A DNA stretch of 64,000 bases from contig WHVD01000045.1 in assembly GCA_015178975.1 (NCBI GenBank), positions 434,001-498,000 on the forward strand, read 5' to 3'. Shown here one piece after another: positions 10,437-20,989 of the stretch. The notes beneath the pieces were generated by a model that saw nothing but the letters and a program-made list of their open reading frames with translations, had not been told where the DNA came from and did not search any database. The translations under genes and the position numbers were made by a program. Numbering within the stretch: position 1 is the first letter of the stretch; each line of letters begins with the position of its first letter. The DNA is from Hysterangium stoloniferum. Lineage: Eukaryota > Basidiomycota > Agaricomycetes > Hysterangiales > Hysterangiaceae.

Positions 10437-11000
10437 GAACAGAAAGTGTTCAGAAAGTCTTTAAAGGATGGAAAGTCTTTAAAGGATGGAAAGTCTTTAA
10501 AGGAAGGGAAGTCACTTTAGAACGGAAAGTCACCTTAGAACGGAAAGTCACCTTAGAATGGAAAGTCACCTTAGAATGGAAAGTTACCTTAGAACAGAAA
10601 GTCATGTCAGAACAGAAAGTCACCTTAGAACGGAAAGTCACCTTAGAATGGAAAGTCACCTTAGAATGGAAAGTTACCTTAGAACAGAAAGTCATGTTAG
10701 AACAGAAAGTCACCTTAGAACGGAAAGTCACCTTAGAATGGAAAGTCACCTTAGAATGGAAAGTCACCTTAGAATGGAAAGTTACCTTAGAACAGAAAGT
10801 CACGTTAGAACAGAAAGTCACGTTAGAACGGAAAGTCACGTTAGAACGGAAAGTCACGTTAGAACAGAAAGTCACGTTAGAACGGAAAGTCACATTAGAA
10901 TGGAAAGTCACATTAGAACGGAAAGTCACCTTAGAACGGAAAGTCACCTTAGAATGGAAAGTCACCTCAGAACGGAAAGTATTCAGGGGATGGAAAGTGT
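10437..11000 (+). repeat. 18-bp array (GGAAAGTCACCTTAGAAC)
   Basis: About 26 copies of an 18-bp monomer with two recurring variants (CACCTTAGAATGG and CACGTTAGAACGG) in runs, after a short GGATGGAAAGTCTTTAAA prelude. The monomer is a multiple of three with no stop, which creates long open frames on both strands. Confidence 0.85.
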
Positions 11001-11835
11001 TCAGGGGATGGAAAGTGTTACAAAGGAGACAATGGTTACAACAGGAAACAATTGTGAGAAAGAGAAACAAAAGGAAACAAACATTATGAAGAAAACACCC
11101 TTTACAAAGGAAACACTTGTTACAAAGGAAGGAAACAATTGTTACAATGGAAACACCCATTACAATGGAAACACCCGTTACAACGGAAACACCCATTACA
11201 ACGGAAACACGTTACAACGTTACAAAGGAAGAAACAAAGGTTACAAAAGAAAACAACAGTTACAAAGGAATACAACCATGACAAAAGAAAACAATGATCA
11301 CAAAAGAAGACAAAGGTCACAAAAGAAAACAAAGGTCACAAAAGAAAACAACAGTTACAAAAGAAAACAACAGTCACAAAAGTGTAAGAATGGAAACTGT
11401 TTAAAGAACAGAAACCATTACAAAAGGTATTATAAAAGACAGAAAGAAATATTACAAATGGAACAAAAGGAGCAACAGTTTCAAAAGGAGGAATGGTTGC
11501 AAAAGGAGTAATGGTTTCAAAAAAGCAATGGTTTCAGATGGAATAACTGAATAGAAATTGAGTTGATTCAACTGGAATTGATGTACAATTGACACAGCAT
11601 TGATATGATATACCATTGATTGAGAAGAGGAGAACGTTCATTAAGCATTCATGGAGCATTGATTGAGAATTGATAAGCATTGAAGAAACATTGATAGAGC
11701 ATGGATAGAGCATTGATATATTGTATTGTATTTTGATATATTTTATTGTATTTCAATTTATTCCATTTTATTTCAATTTATTTTATTCTATTTTTAAACA
11801 TTTTATTTTCATTTATTGTATTTTATTGAATGCTT
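11001..11835 (+). repeat. Degenerate GTTACAANGGAAAC repeats and AT-rich spacer
   Basis: Diverged TTACAACGGAAACACCCATT and TTACAAAAGAAAACAACAG repeats to about 11,535, then GCATTGATTGAGAATTGATAA-type repeats, then an ATTTTATTTCAATTTA spacer at 11,718-11,835. Parallel to 6,496-7,372. No gene. Confidence 0.7.
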
Positions 11836-12335
11836 CTGTGAGGGTGCGGGAAATACTCCCAAAAGGGGGCGGACAATTCTCCGGGAAAGGTCGTGGGAAT
11901 GTGTTCTTGAGGGGCGCGGGAAATGGTCCGGTGAAGGGCGTGGGAAATGGCTATGTGAACTGCGTGGGAAATGCTTACGTGAATGGCGCGGGAAATGCTG
12001 ACATGAAGGGCGTGGGAAATTCTACTGGAGGTGTGTGGGAAATGTGTCCATTAGGGCATATGAAATGGTTCCGCGCATGTGACAAATACTCCCGCGCATT
12101 TCAAAAATGCTCCCCGCGGCATTTGAAAATACCTCCACGCACATGACATAATACTTCCGCACATGTAAAAATACCTCTGCGCACGTGATGAAATACTCCC
12201 GCGCGTGGGACAAATACTTCCGCGCGTCACAAAATACCTCCGCGCGTTAGAAAATACTCCCGTGCCCATCACAAAATACTCCCGCAGTGCCACAAATGCT
12301 CCCGCGAGTGCAGAAATGCACCCGCGCTGACTAAT
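11836..12335 (+). repeat. GC-rich ~20-bp array that changes orientation
   Basis: The first half (11,840-12,050) repeats GCGTGGGAAATG about every 20-24 bases. The second half (12,065-12,330) repeats AAATACTCCCGCGCATG, which resembles the reverse complement of the same monomer (CGCGGGAGTATTT). So the array flips orientation near 12,055. The second-half type also occurs at 60,630-60,760. Confidence 0.65.
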
Positions 12336-12490
12336 TAAAGAGTTCGGGCGCTAACGCGCCCTCACTGGGACAGCTCGCCCTCATTGGGATTTCTGGGCCC
12401 GATCGGGAAAAACTCCTCGGCCTGCGGCGCCTAAAAACACCCACCACCCACCGTACAACTTTACTTTATATGATGATTAATTATTGTCAA
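12336..12490 (+). repeat. Minisatellite element end module
   Basis: TTCGGGCGCTAACGCGCCCTCA, CCTGCGGCGCCTAAAAAC, CCCACCACCCACCGTACAACTTTACTTTATATGATGA. The same order and wording appear at 60,770-60,950, 48 kb away and not next to a hairpin leader, so this is a mobile or dispersed end sequence. Confidence 0.7.
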
Positions 12491-12607
12491 GCGATGAGCA
12501 TCTCCTACACAGCCCCACAACTTTGCTGCGGGTTCCAGCTTGTTGGGGGGCTTCGCCCCCCAAACCCCCCCGCGTCGACAACTTTTAAGTATTTCTGAGA
12601 CTCATTG
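12491..12607 (+). repeat. Minisatellite element R3: hairpin leader, hairpin inverted
   Basis: Third leader copy. The stem-loop at 12,543-12,563 has loop TTC instead of GAA, which makes the 21-bp hairpin the exact reverse complement of those in R1 and R2, while the flanking C-rich run and AACTTTTAAGTATTTCTGAGACTCATTGT keep the same direction. Confidence 0.75.
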
Positions 12608-13830
12608 TTTGAACAGAAAGTGTGTAGAGAACGGAAAGTGTGTAGAGAACGGAAAGTGTGTAGAGAACGGAAAGTGTGTAGAGAACGGAAAGTGTGTAGA
12701 GAATGGAAAGTGTGCAGAGAATGGAAAGTGTGCAGAGAATGGAAAGTGTGCAGAGAATGGAAAGTGTGCAGAGAATGGAAAGTGTGCAGAGAATGGAAAG
12801 TGTGCAGAGAATGGAAAGTGTGCAGAGAATGGAAAGTGTGCAGAGAACGGAAAGTGTTCAGAGAATGGAAAGTGCTCAGAGAACGGAAAGTGTTCTAAGA
12901 GTGGAAAGTGTTCTCAGAGTGGAAAGTGTTCTCAGAGTGGAAAGTGTTCTAAGAATGGAAAGTGTTCTAAGACCGGAAAGTGTTCTAAGACTGGAAAGTG
13001 TTCTAAGACTGGAAAGTGTTCTAAGAGCGGAAAGTATTCTAAGAATGGAAAGTGTTCTAAGAACGGAAAGTGTTCCAAGAATGGAAAGTGTTTAGAGAAC
13101 GGAAAGTGTTTAGGGAATGGAAAGTGTTTAGAGAACGGAAAGTGTTTAGAGAACGGAAAGTGTTTAGAGAACGGAAAGTGTTTAGAGAACGGAGAGTATT
13201 TAGAGAACGGAAAGTGTTTAGAGAACGGAAAGTATTTAGAGAACGGAAAGTGTTTAGAGAACGGAAAGTGTTCAGAGAGCAGAAAGTGTTCTCAGCATGG
13301 AAAGTGTTTCGAGAATGGAAAGTGTTTAGAGAATGGAAAGTGTTCAGAGAGCGGAAAATGTTCTCAGAATGGAAAGTGTTTAGAGAATGGAAAGTGTTCA
13401 GAGAGCAGAAAGTGTTCTCAGAATGGAAAGTGTTTAGAGAACGGAAAGTGTTTAGAAAATGGAAAGTGTTTAGAGAACGGAAAGTGTTCAGAGAAGGGAA
13501 AGTGTTCTCAAAATGGAAAGTGTTCTGAGAAGGAAAGTGTTCTAAGAATGGAAAGTGTTCTAAGAATGGAAAGTGTTCTAAGAGCGGAAAGTATTCTAAG
13601 AATGGAAAGTGTTCTAAGAATGGAAAGTGTTCTAAGAGCGGAAAGTATTCTAAGAATGGAAAGTGTTCTAAGAACGGAAAGTGTTCCAAGAACGGAAAGT
13701 GTTCTAAGAATGGAAAGTGTTCTCAGAATGGAAAGTGTTCTATGTAAGAACAGAAAGTGTTCTAAGAGTGGAAAGTGTTCTAAGAGCGGAAAGTGTTCTA
13801 AGAACAGAAAGTGTTCTAAGAACAGAAACA
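12608..13830 (+). repeat. 18-bp array (GGAAAGTGTKYARAGAAC), about 67 copies
   Basis: The longest array in the window: 1.2 kb of an 18-bp monomer with blocks of variants (GTGTAGAGAAC, GTGCAGAGAAT, GTTCTAAGAAT, GTTTAGAGAAC). No monomer contains a stop in any frame, so long open frames appear on both strands (up to 488 codons on plus). Block-wise variants show local duplication of higher-order units. Confidence 0.9.
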
Positions 13831-14189
13831 TCAGTCACAAATGGAAGCCACAGCCCCAAAAGGAAACAATGGTTACAAAAGGAGACAAAGGTTACCAAAA
13901 GAAACAACAGTTACACAGGAAACAATGGTTACAAAAGGAGACAATGGTTACAAAGGAAACAATGGTTACAAAGGAAACAATGGTTACAAATGGAAAGAGT
14001 GGTTAAATTGACTCTCAACTGCAAGTAATTACTGTGGTCACTCAATTTATTTATTTTGATTTAATGTATTTTATTTTGATTTATTGAATTTTATTTTATT
14101 TTATTGTTTTTCATTTCGATTTATTTTATTTCAAAACATTTTATATTCATTTTTATATTTTATTTGAATTATTCTGATTTTATTGAGGC
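13831..14189 (+). repeat. GTTACAAAGGAAACAATG repeats and AT-rich spacer
   Basis: Short AAGGAAACAATGGTTACAAA array to 13,990, the conserved TTGACTCTCAACTGCAAGTAATTACTGTGG segment, then the ATTTTATTTTGATTT spacer. Nearly identical in order and sequence to 7,100-7,372. Confidence 0.75.
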
Positions 14190-15487
14190 TGATCAGAGGG
14201 GGACAGAGGAAGAAGGAAACAGTACACACAGCAGCTGGACAAAGAGAGAAGGAAATAGTAGACATACTGTAGGAAAGAGAGAGTAGGCCAATCAGATGAA
14301 CACGCACTGGCTGGAGGAAAGAGAATGGAGGCCAATCAGGGCAGGATGAAGAGAGAAGGAAAGGGTACACAAACCACCTGGAGGGAAGAGAGAGGGCCAA
14401 TCAGAGCAGGATGGAGAGAAGGAAATAGTACACACACTCACTGGAGGAAAGAGAGAGGCCAATCGGAGCGGGACGGAGGGAGGAGGAAAGGGGACACACA
14501 CCTCCTGGAGAAAAGAGAGAGGAGGACAAAGGGAGAAGGAAACGATACACGCAGTGGCTGGAGGAAAGAGAGAGGAGGCCGATCAGAGGATGAAGAGAGA
14601 AGGAAACGGTACACACCTCCTGGAGGAAAGAGAGAGGATGAAGGGAGAAGGAAACAGTACATGCACCGGCTGGAGGAAAGAGAGAGCAAGCCAATTAGAG
14701 GAGGATGAAGAGAGAAGGAAACGGTACAGACACCTCTTGGAGGAAAGAGAGAGGAGGCCGATCAGAGGAGGACCAAGGGAGGAGGAAATGGTACATGCAC
14801 CGGCTGGAGGAAAGAGAGAGGAGGACAGAGGGAGAAGAAGCAGTACACGCACCGGCTGGAGGAAAGAGAGGGGGCCAATCAGAAGAGGACAGAGAGAGAG
14901 GGAAATGGAACGCACACCGGCTGGAGGAAAGAGAGAGGAGACAAATCAGCGCAGGACAGAGGAAGAAGGAAATGGTAGACGCACCGGCTGGAGGAAAGAG
15001 AGGGGGACAATCAGAGGAGGACAAAGAGAGGGGAAAGGGAGTGCACACTGGCCGGAGGAAAGAGAAGGGGACAATCAGAGGAGGACAGAGAGAGGGAAAG
15101 GGAACACACACCGGCTGGAGGAAAGAGAGGGGGACAATCAGAGGAGGACAAAGAGAGGGGAAAGGGAATGCGCACCGGCTGGAGGAAAGAGAGAGGGCCA
15201 ATCAGAAGAGGACAGAGAGAGGGAAATGGAATGTGCACCGGCTGGAGGAAAGAGAGAGGAGGCAAATAAGTGCAGGACAGAGGAAGAAGGAAATGGTAGA
15301 CACACCGGCTGGAGGAAAGAGAGAGGGTCCCAATGAGAGGAGGACAGAGAGAGAAGGAAACAGTACACGCACCTGGAGGAAAGAGAGGAGGATGATCAGA
15401 GGACAAAGAAAGAGGAAATGGTACATGCACTGGGTGGACAAAAGAGAGAAGAGGTCAATCAGAGGAGGACAGAGAAGGAAATGGTAC
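14190..15487 (+). repeat. Purine-rich 64-67-bp tandem array (second copy)
   Basis: About 20 units of the same type as 7,373-9,500, uninterrupted. Many units match units of the first array one-to-one in order, so the whole block was duplicated with its unit order. Ends abruptly at GGTACC, where module E of the backbone begins. Confidence 0.85.
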
Positions 15488-16300
15488 CTCATATGTTGCG
15501 AGCTTTCACCTTGGATAAGAGAAAAGTAGCTCGTGGTCATTTCAGGCGGAATCACCTCTCAACTAAGAGCTGAATAATACCCACGACGACTGTAAGGTCG
15601 TCGAGTGACCTCATTCGGTTGGTACAGACAGGACTAGGTAATTTCTATTTTACAGGAGTAATGAGGAATGCATTAAATTCCGAAACGTCTCGATAGAGAA
15701 GGCAGCTACCATTCTTGACAAGTGTCCTTGGTAATATATCTTTCGTGGGACAATGGAGTTGTTAGTTGCAATCGAAAGCTTGCAATTTCCGTCTATAGAT
15801 GGAGGTAACAATGATGAAGAACTAGGATTGGATGAACTAGAAGGCTTGTCACTGGTGAGGTCAATGATAACGGCGCAGGGAGGGGGGACTACATATGATA
15901 ATTTTACTTGATTTCCGACCAACCCAGTCTGGATACTCCACCATCGCAAATGCCTGAACCTTCCAATCGCCCTCGCACCACCGAAATTTGGTGCACATAT
16001 TTTGGCTGAAATACTCACTCGCAAATGCATTCCGACCCCCCCAACTGTCTCGGTCTTCTTTGTCAGCATGCAGCGAGTTCCACAATTGCTTCCCATGGTC
16101 AGTCATGCACTCATCAGACTGCGGTTGAGTGCCTGACCATCCTCATTTGTCAGAAAACCAAACTTTTGGAGTCCCGTGCTCGATGCAATTCTTCGTGGAA
16201 TTCTGCCAATCGCTTAGCGTCCAGAACTTGACATCAGAAATCCTCCTTGACTTGATTTTGCAGGTGATAGAGGATCGGTGAGCTTCCCAGATGTTTTAAC
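15488..16300 (-). pseudogene. Module E, best copy (spliced WCEGDWK and VIIDLTSD pieces)
   Basis: Read on the minus strand, exons can be joined: LDAKRLAEFHEELHRARDSK, a possible 45-nt intron (GTTTGG...CCGCAG), then MTDHGKQLWNSLHADKEDRD, FRWCEGDWKVQAF and EYPDWVGR, then a frame with VIIDLTSDKPSSSS and LLPPSIDGN, then IYYQGHLS. The IDLTSD core beside serines and acids looks like a SUMO-interaction motif. The WCEGDWK piece resembles hypothetical proteins I associate with basidiomycete genomes (from memory, unverified). The right-hand continuation (module D) is cut off by the minisatellite block. Whether it is expressed is unknown. Confidence 0.5.
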
Positions 16301-16570
16301 TTTTGTGGACCCAACACTTGGCTGAGTTTGTGAAATAGGTTTTAATGTGACAACCAGGTCTCTCCATAAAAAATGAAATGAGTGTATATATTCGTCTCAG
16401 ACAATCTCAAAGTTTCCCCTTTGTGCGTCCAGTTGGCATTCCAGGACATAAACATTGGTACACATAGTGCTAAATGCCAGATTTCGGGCGTGCAAGAGAT
16501 CGTTTTTGGTACCTCCCATGAGGATGTCGAAATATGCATGGTGATCAAGGTTCTGAGTGGAATTGCATTA
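16301..16570 (-). pseudogene. Module F
   Basis: Minus-strand frame with PLRTL.MHISTSS, EIWHLALCVPMFMSWNANW and THKGETLRLSE. The same motifs recur in the same order at 44,100-44,350 and 49,860-50,040 (plus strand) and at 19,400-19,680 (minus). Conservation of the protein reading between diverged copies suggests it was once coding. It lies between modules B and E and may be one exon of the same gene. Confidence 0.4.
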
Positions 16571-17160
16571 CAGTTGATTAAATTTATTATCTTTCAATGT
16601 TTCAGTTGTTAGCGTCATGTTACACACCACGAATTTATTTTACTCACTATCCCGACATTTTCTTTACTCCTTGCATTTATGCTAACTGGGGTACATTCCG
16701 CCAATTGTCACGTTTGACTGATTTCATTTCGAGTATTCACGAAACAGCCACTTGGTTCAATCTAATATTAAAGAGTGCATCGACTAGATCCGTGGGCCTC
16801 TTGCACGTTAGTTGTCGCCACCTGTTCCTTCCTATGCGTAGTCGCCACACCTTTCACTGGTGTGTTGGTGCGTCGACGATTGTAATTACGTCTCCGCTTC
16901 CTGGAATATAACGACTAGAAGATAACTATGAGGCTTCCAGACCGTTTCATCAAACACAATTTTGGTGAGTTGGTCGCCGGAATGGTGCTAGCCAAGGAGA
17001 CACCGCCAGATGTCAATTTCAACATTGGCAAGGACTCACAGTGCTTCACAATCCTTAATCTACCTTGCCATCGTCGAATCGAATGGCCACAACAATTGAT
17101 GAAAAGTGTGAGCTTGGTGGAACAAGATAGACAATAATATGACTAGTTGTACTTAATTAT
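16571..17160 (-). pseudogene. Module B
   Basis: Minus strand holds RPTDLVDALFNI...L.EMKSVE-type coding after an intron-like segment with CTAAC shortly before AG. The plus strand also has a 104-codon frame. Same module as 3,690-4,260. Flanked by F (left) and an A-prime fragment (right). Confidence 0.4.
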
Positions 17161-17164
17161 GACT

Positions 17165-17460
17165 GATTCTGAATTATAGGCACAGTTTGTTTATATGAAC
17201 TTCGATGGACTTCCTGATGGATTGGTCATTGCTCGAGCCTCGCATATATCACAATATGGAAGAAGAGACACGAGCATGGCGATGGTATCGAGGCTGCGCA
17301 CTACGCAGCTTCTGGCTCGGAAGATCCAGCTATCAGCCCCGGAGTAACCACCATTATTATCTCGGCAGAATGCAAGAGAGGGTAATTTGGACTCGCTTCC
17401 ATCAGAATCAGACCTGTACGACAGTTTCATAGGTGGATGTAAGATGGTGCTATAAGGTAA
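17165..17460 (-). pseudogene. A-prime fragment (family A exon 4 end to exon 5)
   Basis: On the minus strand, a diverged piece of family A including the intron 4 region and exon 5 start (KLSYRSDSDGSES, CRDNNGGYS). The same truncated piece sits between modules C and B at 31,865-32,090, 48,960-49,250 and 53,490-53,820, so it belongs to the amplified unit rather than being a separate insertion. Confidence 0.55.
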
Positions 17461-17466
17461 AATAAT

Positions 17467-18060
17467 GTGAACTTACCTTACGATGGACCTAATGAGCGAA
17501 GGCAGGACATTCAGCTGGTAGATGTGTTGCAATTAAGGGCCAATGTGTGTTCAATACTTGGGGGGCTATCTATGATTCCCTCAGCAAAGAATCAATTCCA
17601 TTCGGCCATCCAGGTAATAATACAGCTTTCTGTATGTAAGTATGACGTGCTACGCAATTATGTACAATTTGTCAATCCAAATTCTGATGGACACGCAAAA
17701 ATCAAAATATTTCTAAGCCAGACCTTTATGTACCTCAATAAAATCTACAACGAGAACTTTGATCTTACGTCACTCTTTGTCTTGCTCAGACGTTGCACAA
17801 AATTCAAGCCGATTGATATGGCAAGGGTGAAGGAAGAAATCACGTTGCTTACCATTAACCCGACTAGACTATCACTTGCGCTGGGTTTCTCCTCATTGAA
17901 AGGTTGATAAAATTAAACAGGCAGCACGCAGTCCTTCCAGAAAAAGTTCGAGGTTGACGCTATGCCAACTTGAAAGCCGCAGCAGGTGAGCATAGCTCTG
18001 GACCGCATTTGTATTATTTCTGGCAATGTCACTTCCCGAATATCAGAAACGCTGTTTTGC
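17467..18060 (-). pseudogene. Module C (divergent partner of copy A4)
   Basis: On the minus strand this copy reads through sequence equivalent to FSDIREVTLPE, LLRLSSWHSVNLELF and LRAACLIL at the right end, with one base missing in the run that encodes IIQNAVQ. Modules C lie head-to-head with A genes across a shared upstream region. The plus strand also shows a 146-codon frame (17,467-17,907), but the splice signals (GTAAGC donor in the copy at 48.6 kb) fit the minus sense. Confidence 0.45.
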
Positions 18061-18089
18061 TTTCAACTCTGACGCTCAATAACGCCATA

Positions 18090-18356
18090 AATACTATATT
18101 ATGAGGTGAGAATTGTCAAAACTATTATTAGATGCTGTGTGAACCTTCAGCGGAAGGCGTAAGAAAGTAGCAAGGTAACCAAGTCCACTGGTTCCTAGAT
18201 AGTTCAAAGAAGGTGAGGGGATTTCGCTTCCGAAGGCAGGGATGACATGCTGTGAATGCTGTGTAAGCAAAGCCACAAGTCAATAGAACACTCCGACTGA
18301 CTGCGCCATAAAAGCCGGGCACCCCCTTCTAGTGCAAGTACGACTGCTACGCACAA
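18090..18356 (+). promoter_or_regulatory. Family A promoter region (copy A4)
   Basis: About 265 bases kept with little change upstream of the ATG in copies A4, A10, A11 and A12. A TATA-like CCATAAAAGCC lies about 45 bases before the start; the same box stands at the same place even in the diverged copy A13. The region separates A from module C on the other strand and may serve both directions. Confidence 0.55.
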
Positions 18357-18722
18357 ATGTCTGCTTTCGACGATATTTCCCTACCTGCACCGTCTTACAT
18401 CCGCCTATCAAACTTTCCCACCAGTCTGATTCTGATGCACACGAGTCCTAATTGGAATCTCCTGGAGTCTAGCGAAAGAATAATCGAGTTGACTATGAAG
18501 CTGATAGCTGGATCTTCCGAACCCGAACCTGCATGTACCACAGTGCGCAGCCTCGATACCATCCCCATCCTCGTTTTTCTTCTTCCACATTGTGACGTAA
18601 TGCGCGGCTCGACCAATGACGCATCCGTCAGTTACAGGCTTGAGCGTTTAGATTTCGCCACGCGTTCCTTCCTTTGCATGGTCGCCACACCTTCCCCTCG
18701 CGTGTCGGTAGAGTCTAATTAG
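18357..18722 (+). CDS. Copy A4: internally deleted family A gene, 121-codon chimeric frame
   Basis: The promoter and the first five codons of the A gene (MSAFD) are fused directly to the start of intron 4, and the frame continues without a stop through the old intron (ISLPAPSYIRLSNFP) into exon 5 in its normal frame, ending at the usual Ser-Asn-stop (18,720-18,722). Exons 1 (most), 2, 3 and 4 are deleted. The result is a short open gene with an apparently complete promoter. The start is chosen because MSAF is the start in copies A10-A12. It could make a 121-residue protein whose last two thirds equal the C-terminus of family A. Expression is unknown. Confidence 0.5.
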   Translation: MSAFDDISLPAPSYIRLSNFPTSLILMHTSPNWNLLESSERIIELTMKLIAGSSEPEPACTTVRSLDTIPILVFLLPHCDVMRGSTNDASVSYRLERLDFATRSFLCMVATPSPRVSVESN

Positions 18723-18729
18723 ACCCCCA

Positions 18730-19310
18730 TATATCAGTGTTGGAGGAACATACTTTCCCTGACAAAGGTCACTAACCATATTTGCACAAATGTATTAAGA
18801 TATATATTAGTTTGAGCCAATTTAAGAGCGCATATAGTCACTTTTGCCATCGCCGCGAACTCTGCACCTTGTACTCATGCATTCGTTGAGGACATTTTGG
18901 GGCACTAGCCTTGGCCAGACTAACATCCCAATCATTAACGACACTCGTTTTAACTAAAATATCAATGGTGGTCTGAAAAATGGCTCCCCCGTCGCCATTT
19001 CGATCCATGTCTGGTTCAGGCTGATCATACCTTCAGGCCAGCGTTCAATCAACAAGATCCACGATCTCAAAACCGAGAGCCTTCACACCAAGCGAGTTAT
19101 CTGTTGCGCGAATTCCTTGAACTAATGCTCTTCCATTAAAAACTTGGCAGTACAACTACCATAGGTCGATCAAATAACAGAGCGCATACAGTCACTTCTC
19201 ATCATTGCCGCGAGCTCTGCAATGTTGCATGCATTGATCCCATACAGGCATTGAATACAGTTGCGGGCACCACCCATGGTTAGACTGACATCCCATTTAT
19301 AAATGACAAT
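18730..19310 (-). pseudogene. Module D relic
   Basis: Convergent with copy A4; same landmarks as 303-1,080 (complement of GCGCATATAGTCACTTTTGCC and of GATCCACGATCTCAAAACCGAGAGCC). Cut at its far end and joined to module F. No complete frame. Confidence 0.4.
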
Positions 19311-19975
19311 TATGAAGTTCTGCCAATCGCTTCGCGTCCAGAACTTGAAATAAGAAACTCTGCTTGACTTTATTTTGCAGGTTATAGCGGATCGGCGAGC
19401 TTCCTAGATATATGAGCTTGTGTGGAAGCAACACTTGGCTGACTTTGTAGCATAGGTTTTAATGTGACAACCAGATCTCTGCATAAAAAATGAAATGAGT
19501 TTATATATGCATTTCAGACAGTCTCAAAATTTCTCCTTTGTGTGTCCAGTTGGCATTCCAGGTCTTAAACCTTGGTACACATAGTGCTAAATGCCAGATT
19601 TCGGGCTTGCAAGAGATCGTTTTTGGTAGCTTTCATGAGGATGTTGAAATATGCATGGTGATCAAGGTTCTGAGTGGAATTAAATAACAGTTCATTAAAA
19701 TCTGCAAGAAGATCCTAAAAGGGATCTAAGACAAATGTATTTGCAAAATAAAGCTCTACTTACTTTCCCAGACCCATTTAGTCGGCTAGAGTTCCCAATT
19801 TGTATTTGTGACCACTGGGCCTGGTTTGGTTGCAGCAAAGTTTGAGGGAAGTGATATGGCGATGAATATGAATTATGGGTTGACATGGTGGTAAGAAGAA
19901 ATGGGAGTGCATTAGAGCATGTCTGGCAAGACACACGGACCAATCACATGACCACCTCAATGGGGGCTGCAAGCA
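19311..19975 (-). pseudogene. Module F and adjoining exon-like piece
   Basis: Minus-strand pieces with HFPQTLLQPNQAQWSQIQIG (equivalent to 43,970-44,080 on plus) and the LDAKRLAE start of module E at the left end. A GTAAGT donor follows NSSRLNGSG. Product unknown. Confidence 0.4.
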
Positions 19976-20960
19976 GTCCCACGCGATGTTCTTTTTTAAT
20001 CTGTCTGGTGTTTAAAATCATTCATTGGTAATGCAGCTGTACTTAGAACAGCCCATCGCCGTTCGGTTGGTTCTCGACAGGCAACGGCTCCCGCCGGTTG
20101 AACCCATAGTCAAGTCGCCGCTGCACACCAACTTGGATGAGGTTGCATCAACAGTTATCATACACATCGCCCGTTGTCTATCATAATTTTATGATAGTGA
20201 GCCCATTATCAGCCTTACGATAGTGGAGGTGATTTGCCACGTACGTCAGCTGTCTGTCGTGGAGCTCACTGCGATTAAATGTTGCATTGAGGTGTGGGTT
20301 CTACAACCGTGTGTTGCCAGATCACAAATTTATATTCTGCTTACAAAAACCAGAATAGAGAAAATTGTCAAAAAGTAGATGTTTGGTATAAATATCATGT
20401 ACGGCTTCTTGTGTGTTGTATCCACCAAGATGCATGTTTCTGTTTGAAATGATTTTCAAAGTAGAATTAGTTTAAGGAATTCGCCGAACAGCTCCGCACG
20501 GTGTGAAGGTAGCATGAGACTGAATGACACATGCATAGAAATGGAGACGGGGGGGCCTTTCTCAGACCTTCGATAATATCTTAATTAAACAAGTGTTGTT
20601 CATTCGGAGGTTAGTCCAGGAATGACTGGTGCCCTCAAATGTATTTACTGCAGAACTCGCTGGGACAATACAAAGTGACTATATGCGTTCTTACATCGGC
20701 GCAAATCATATAGCTTGATAACTTCTGCAACCGGCTGCAAAGTGGGTTGAAGAAAGGCCGGCGCAATTGGGCTCCTCCTGGTTTGGTTGAGATGTGTCGG
20801 CATTATCTAAGAGAAATGATTACGAACTGTGTCCAATTGATGGTGCAAGACCTTTGTCAGGGTAACCATGTTTTTCCAACACTGATATGGGGATTTAATT
20901 ATACCCTACCAACACACGAGTGGAAGGTGTGGCGACCACGCAAAGGAAGGAACGGGCGAT
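19976..20960 (+). pseudogene. Copy A5 exon 3 fragment and module D (plus)
   Basis: At 20,105-20,340 a degraded exon 3 (VKSPLHTNLDEVAST) with stops, then from about 20,440 a plus-strand module D with the readable piece GLVEMCRHYLREMI and CVQLMVQDLCQGNHVF (20,747-20,960). This D copy keeps a Leu codon where most copies have a TGA stop. It faces the A9 fragment on the minus strand. Confidence 0.45.
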
Positions 20961-20989
20961 GAAATCTAAACGCTCAAGGCGGTAAATGA

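Noticed and set aside
10450..11511. Open frames of 248 (minus) and 317 (plus) codons
   Set aside because: Products of the 18-bp GGAAAGTCACCTTAGAAC array, not conserved between array copies as protein.
12540..14006. 488-codon open frame with Cys-rich hexapeptide repeats
   Set aside because: It is the translation of an 18-bp minisatellite that lacks stops in all frames; the other frames and strand are equally open, and the frame starts in a non-coding hairpin leader.
17467..17907. 146-codon plus-strand gene
   Set aside because: The equivalent region in other copies has better splice signals and a better conserved helical reading on the opposite strand; kept only as a doubtful alternative.
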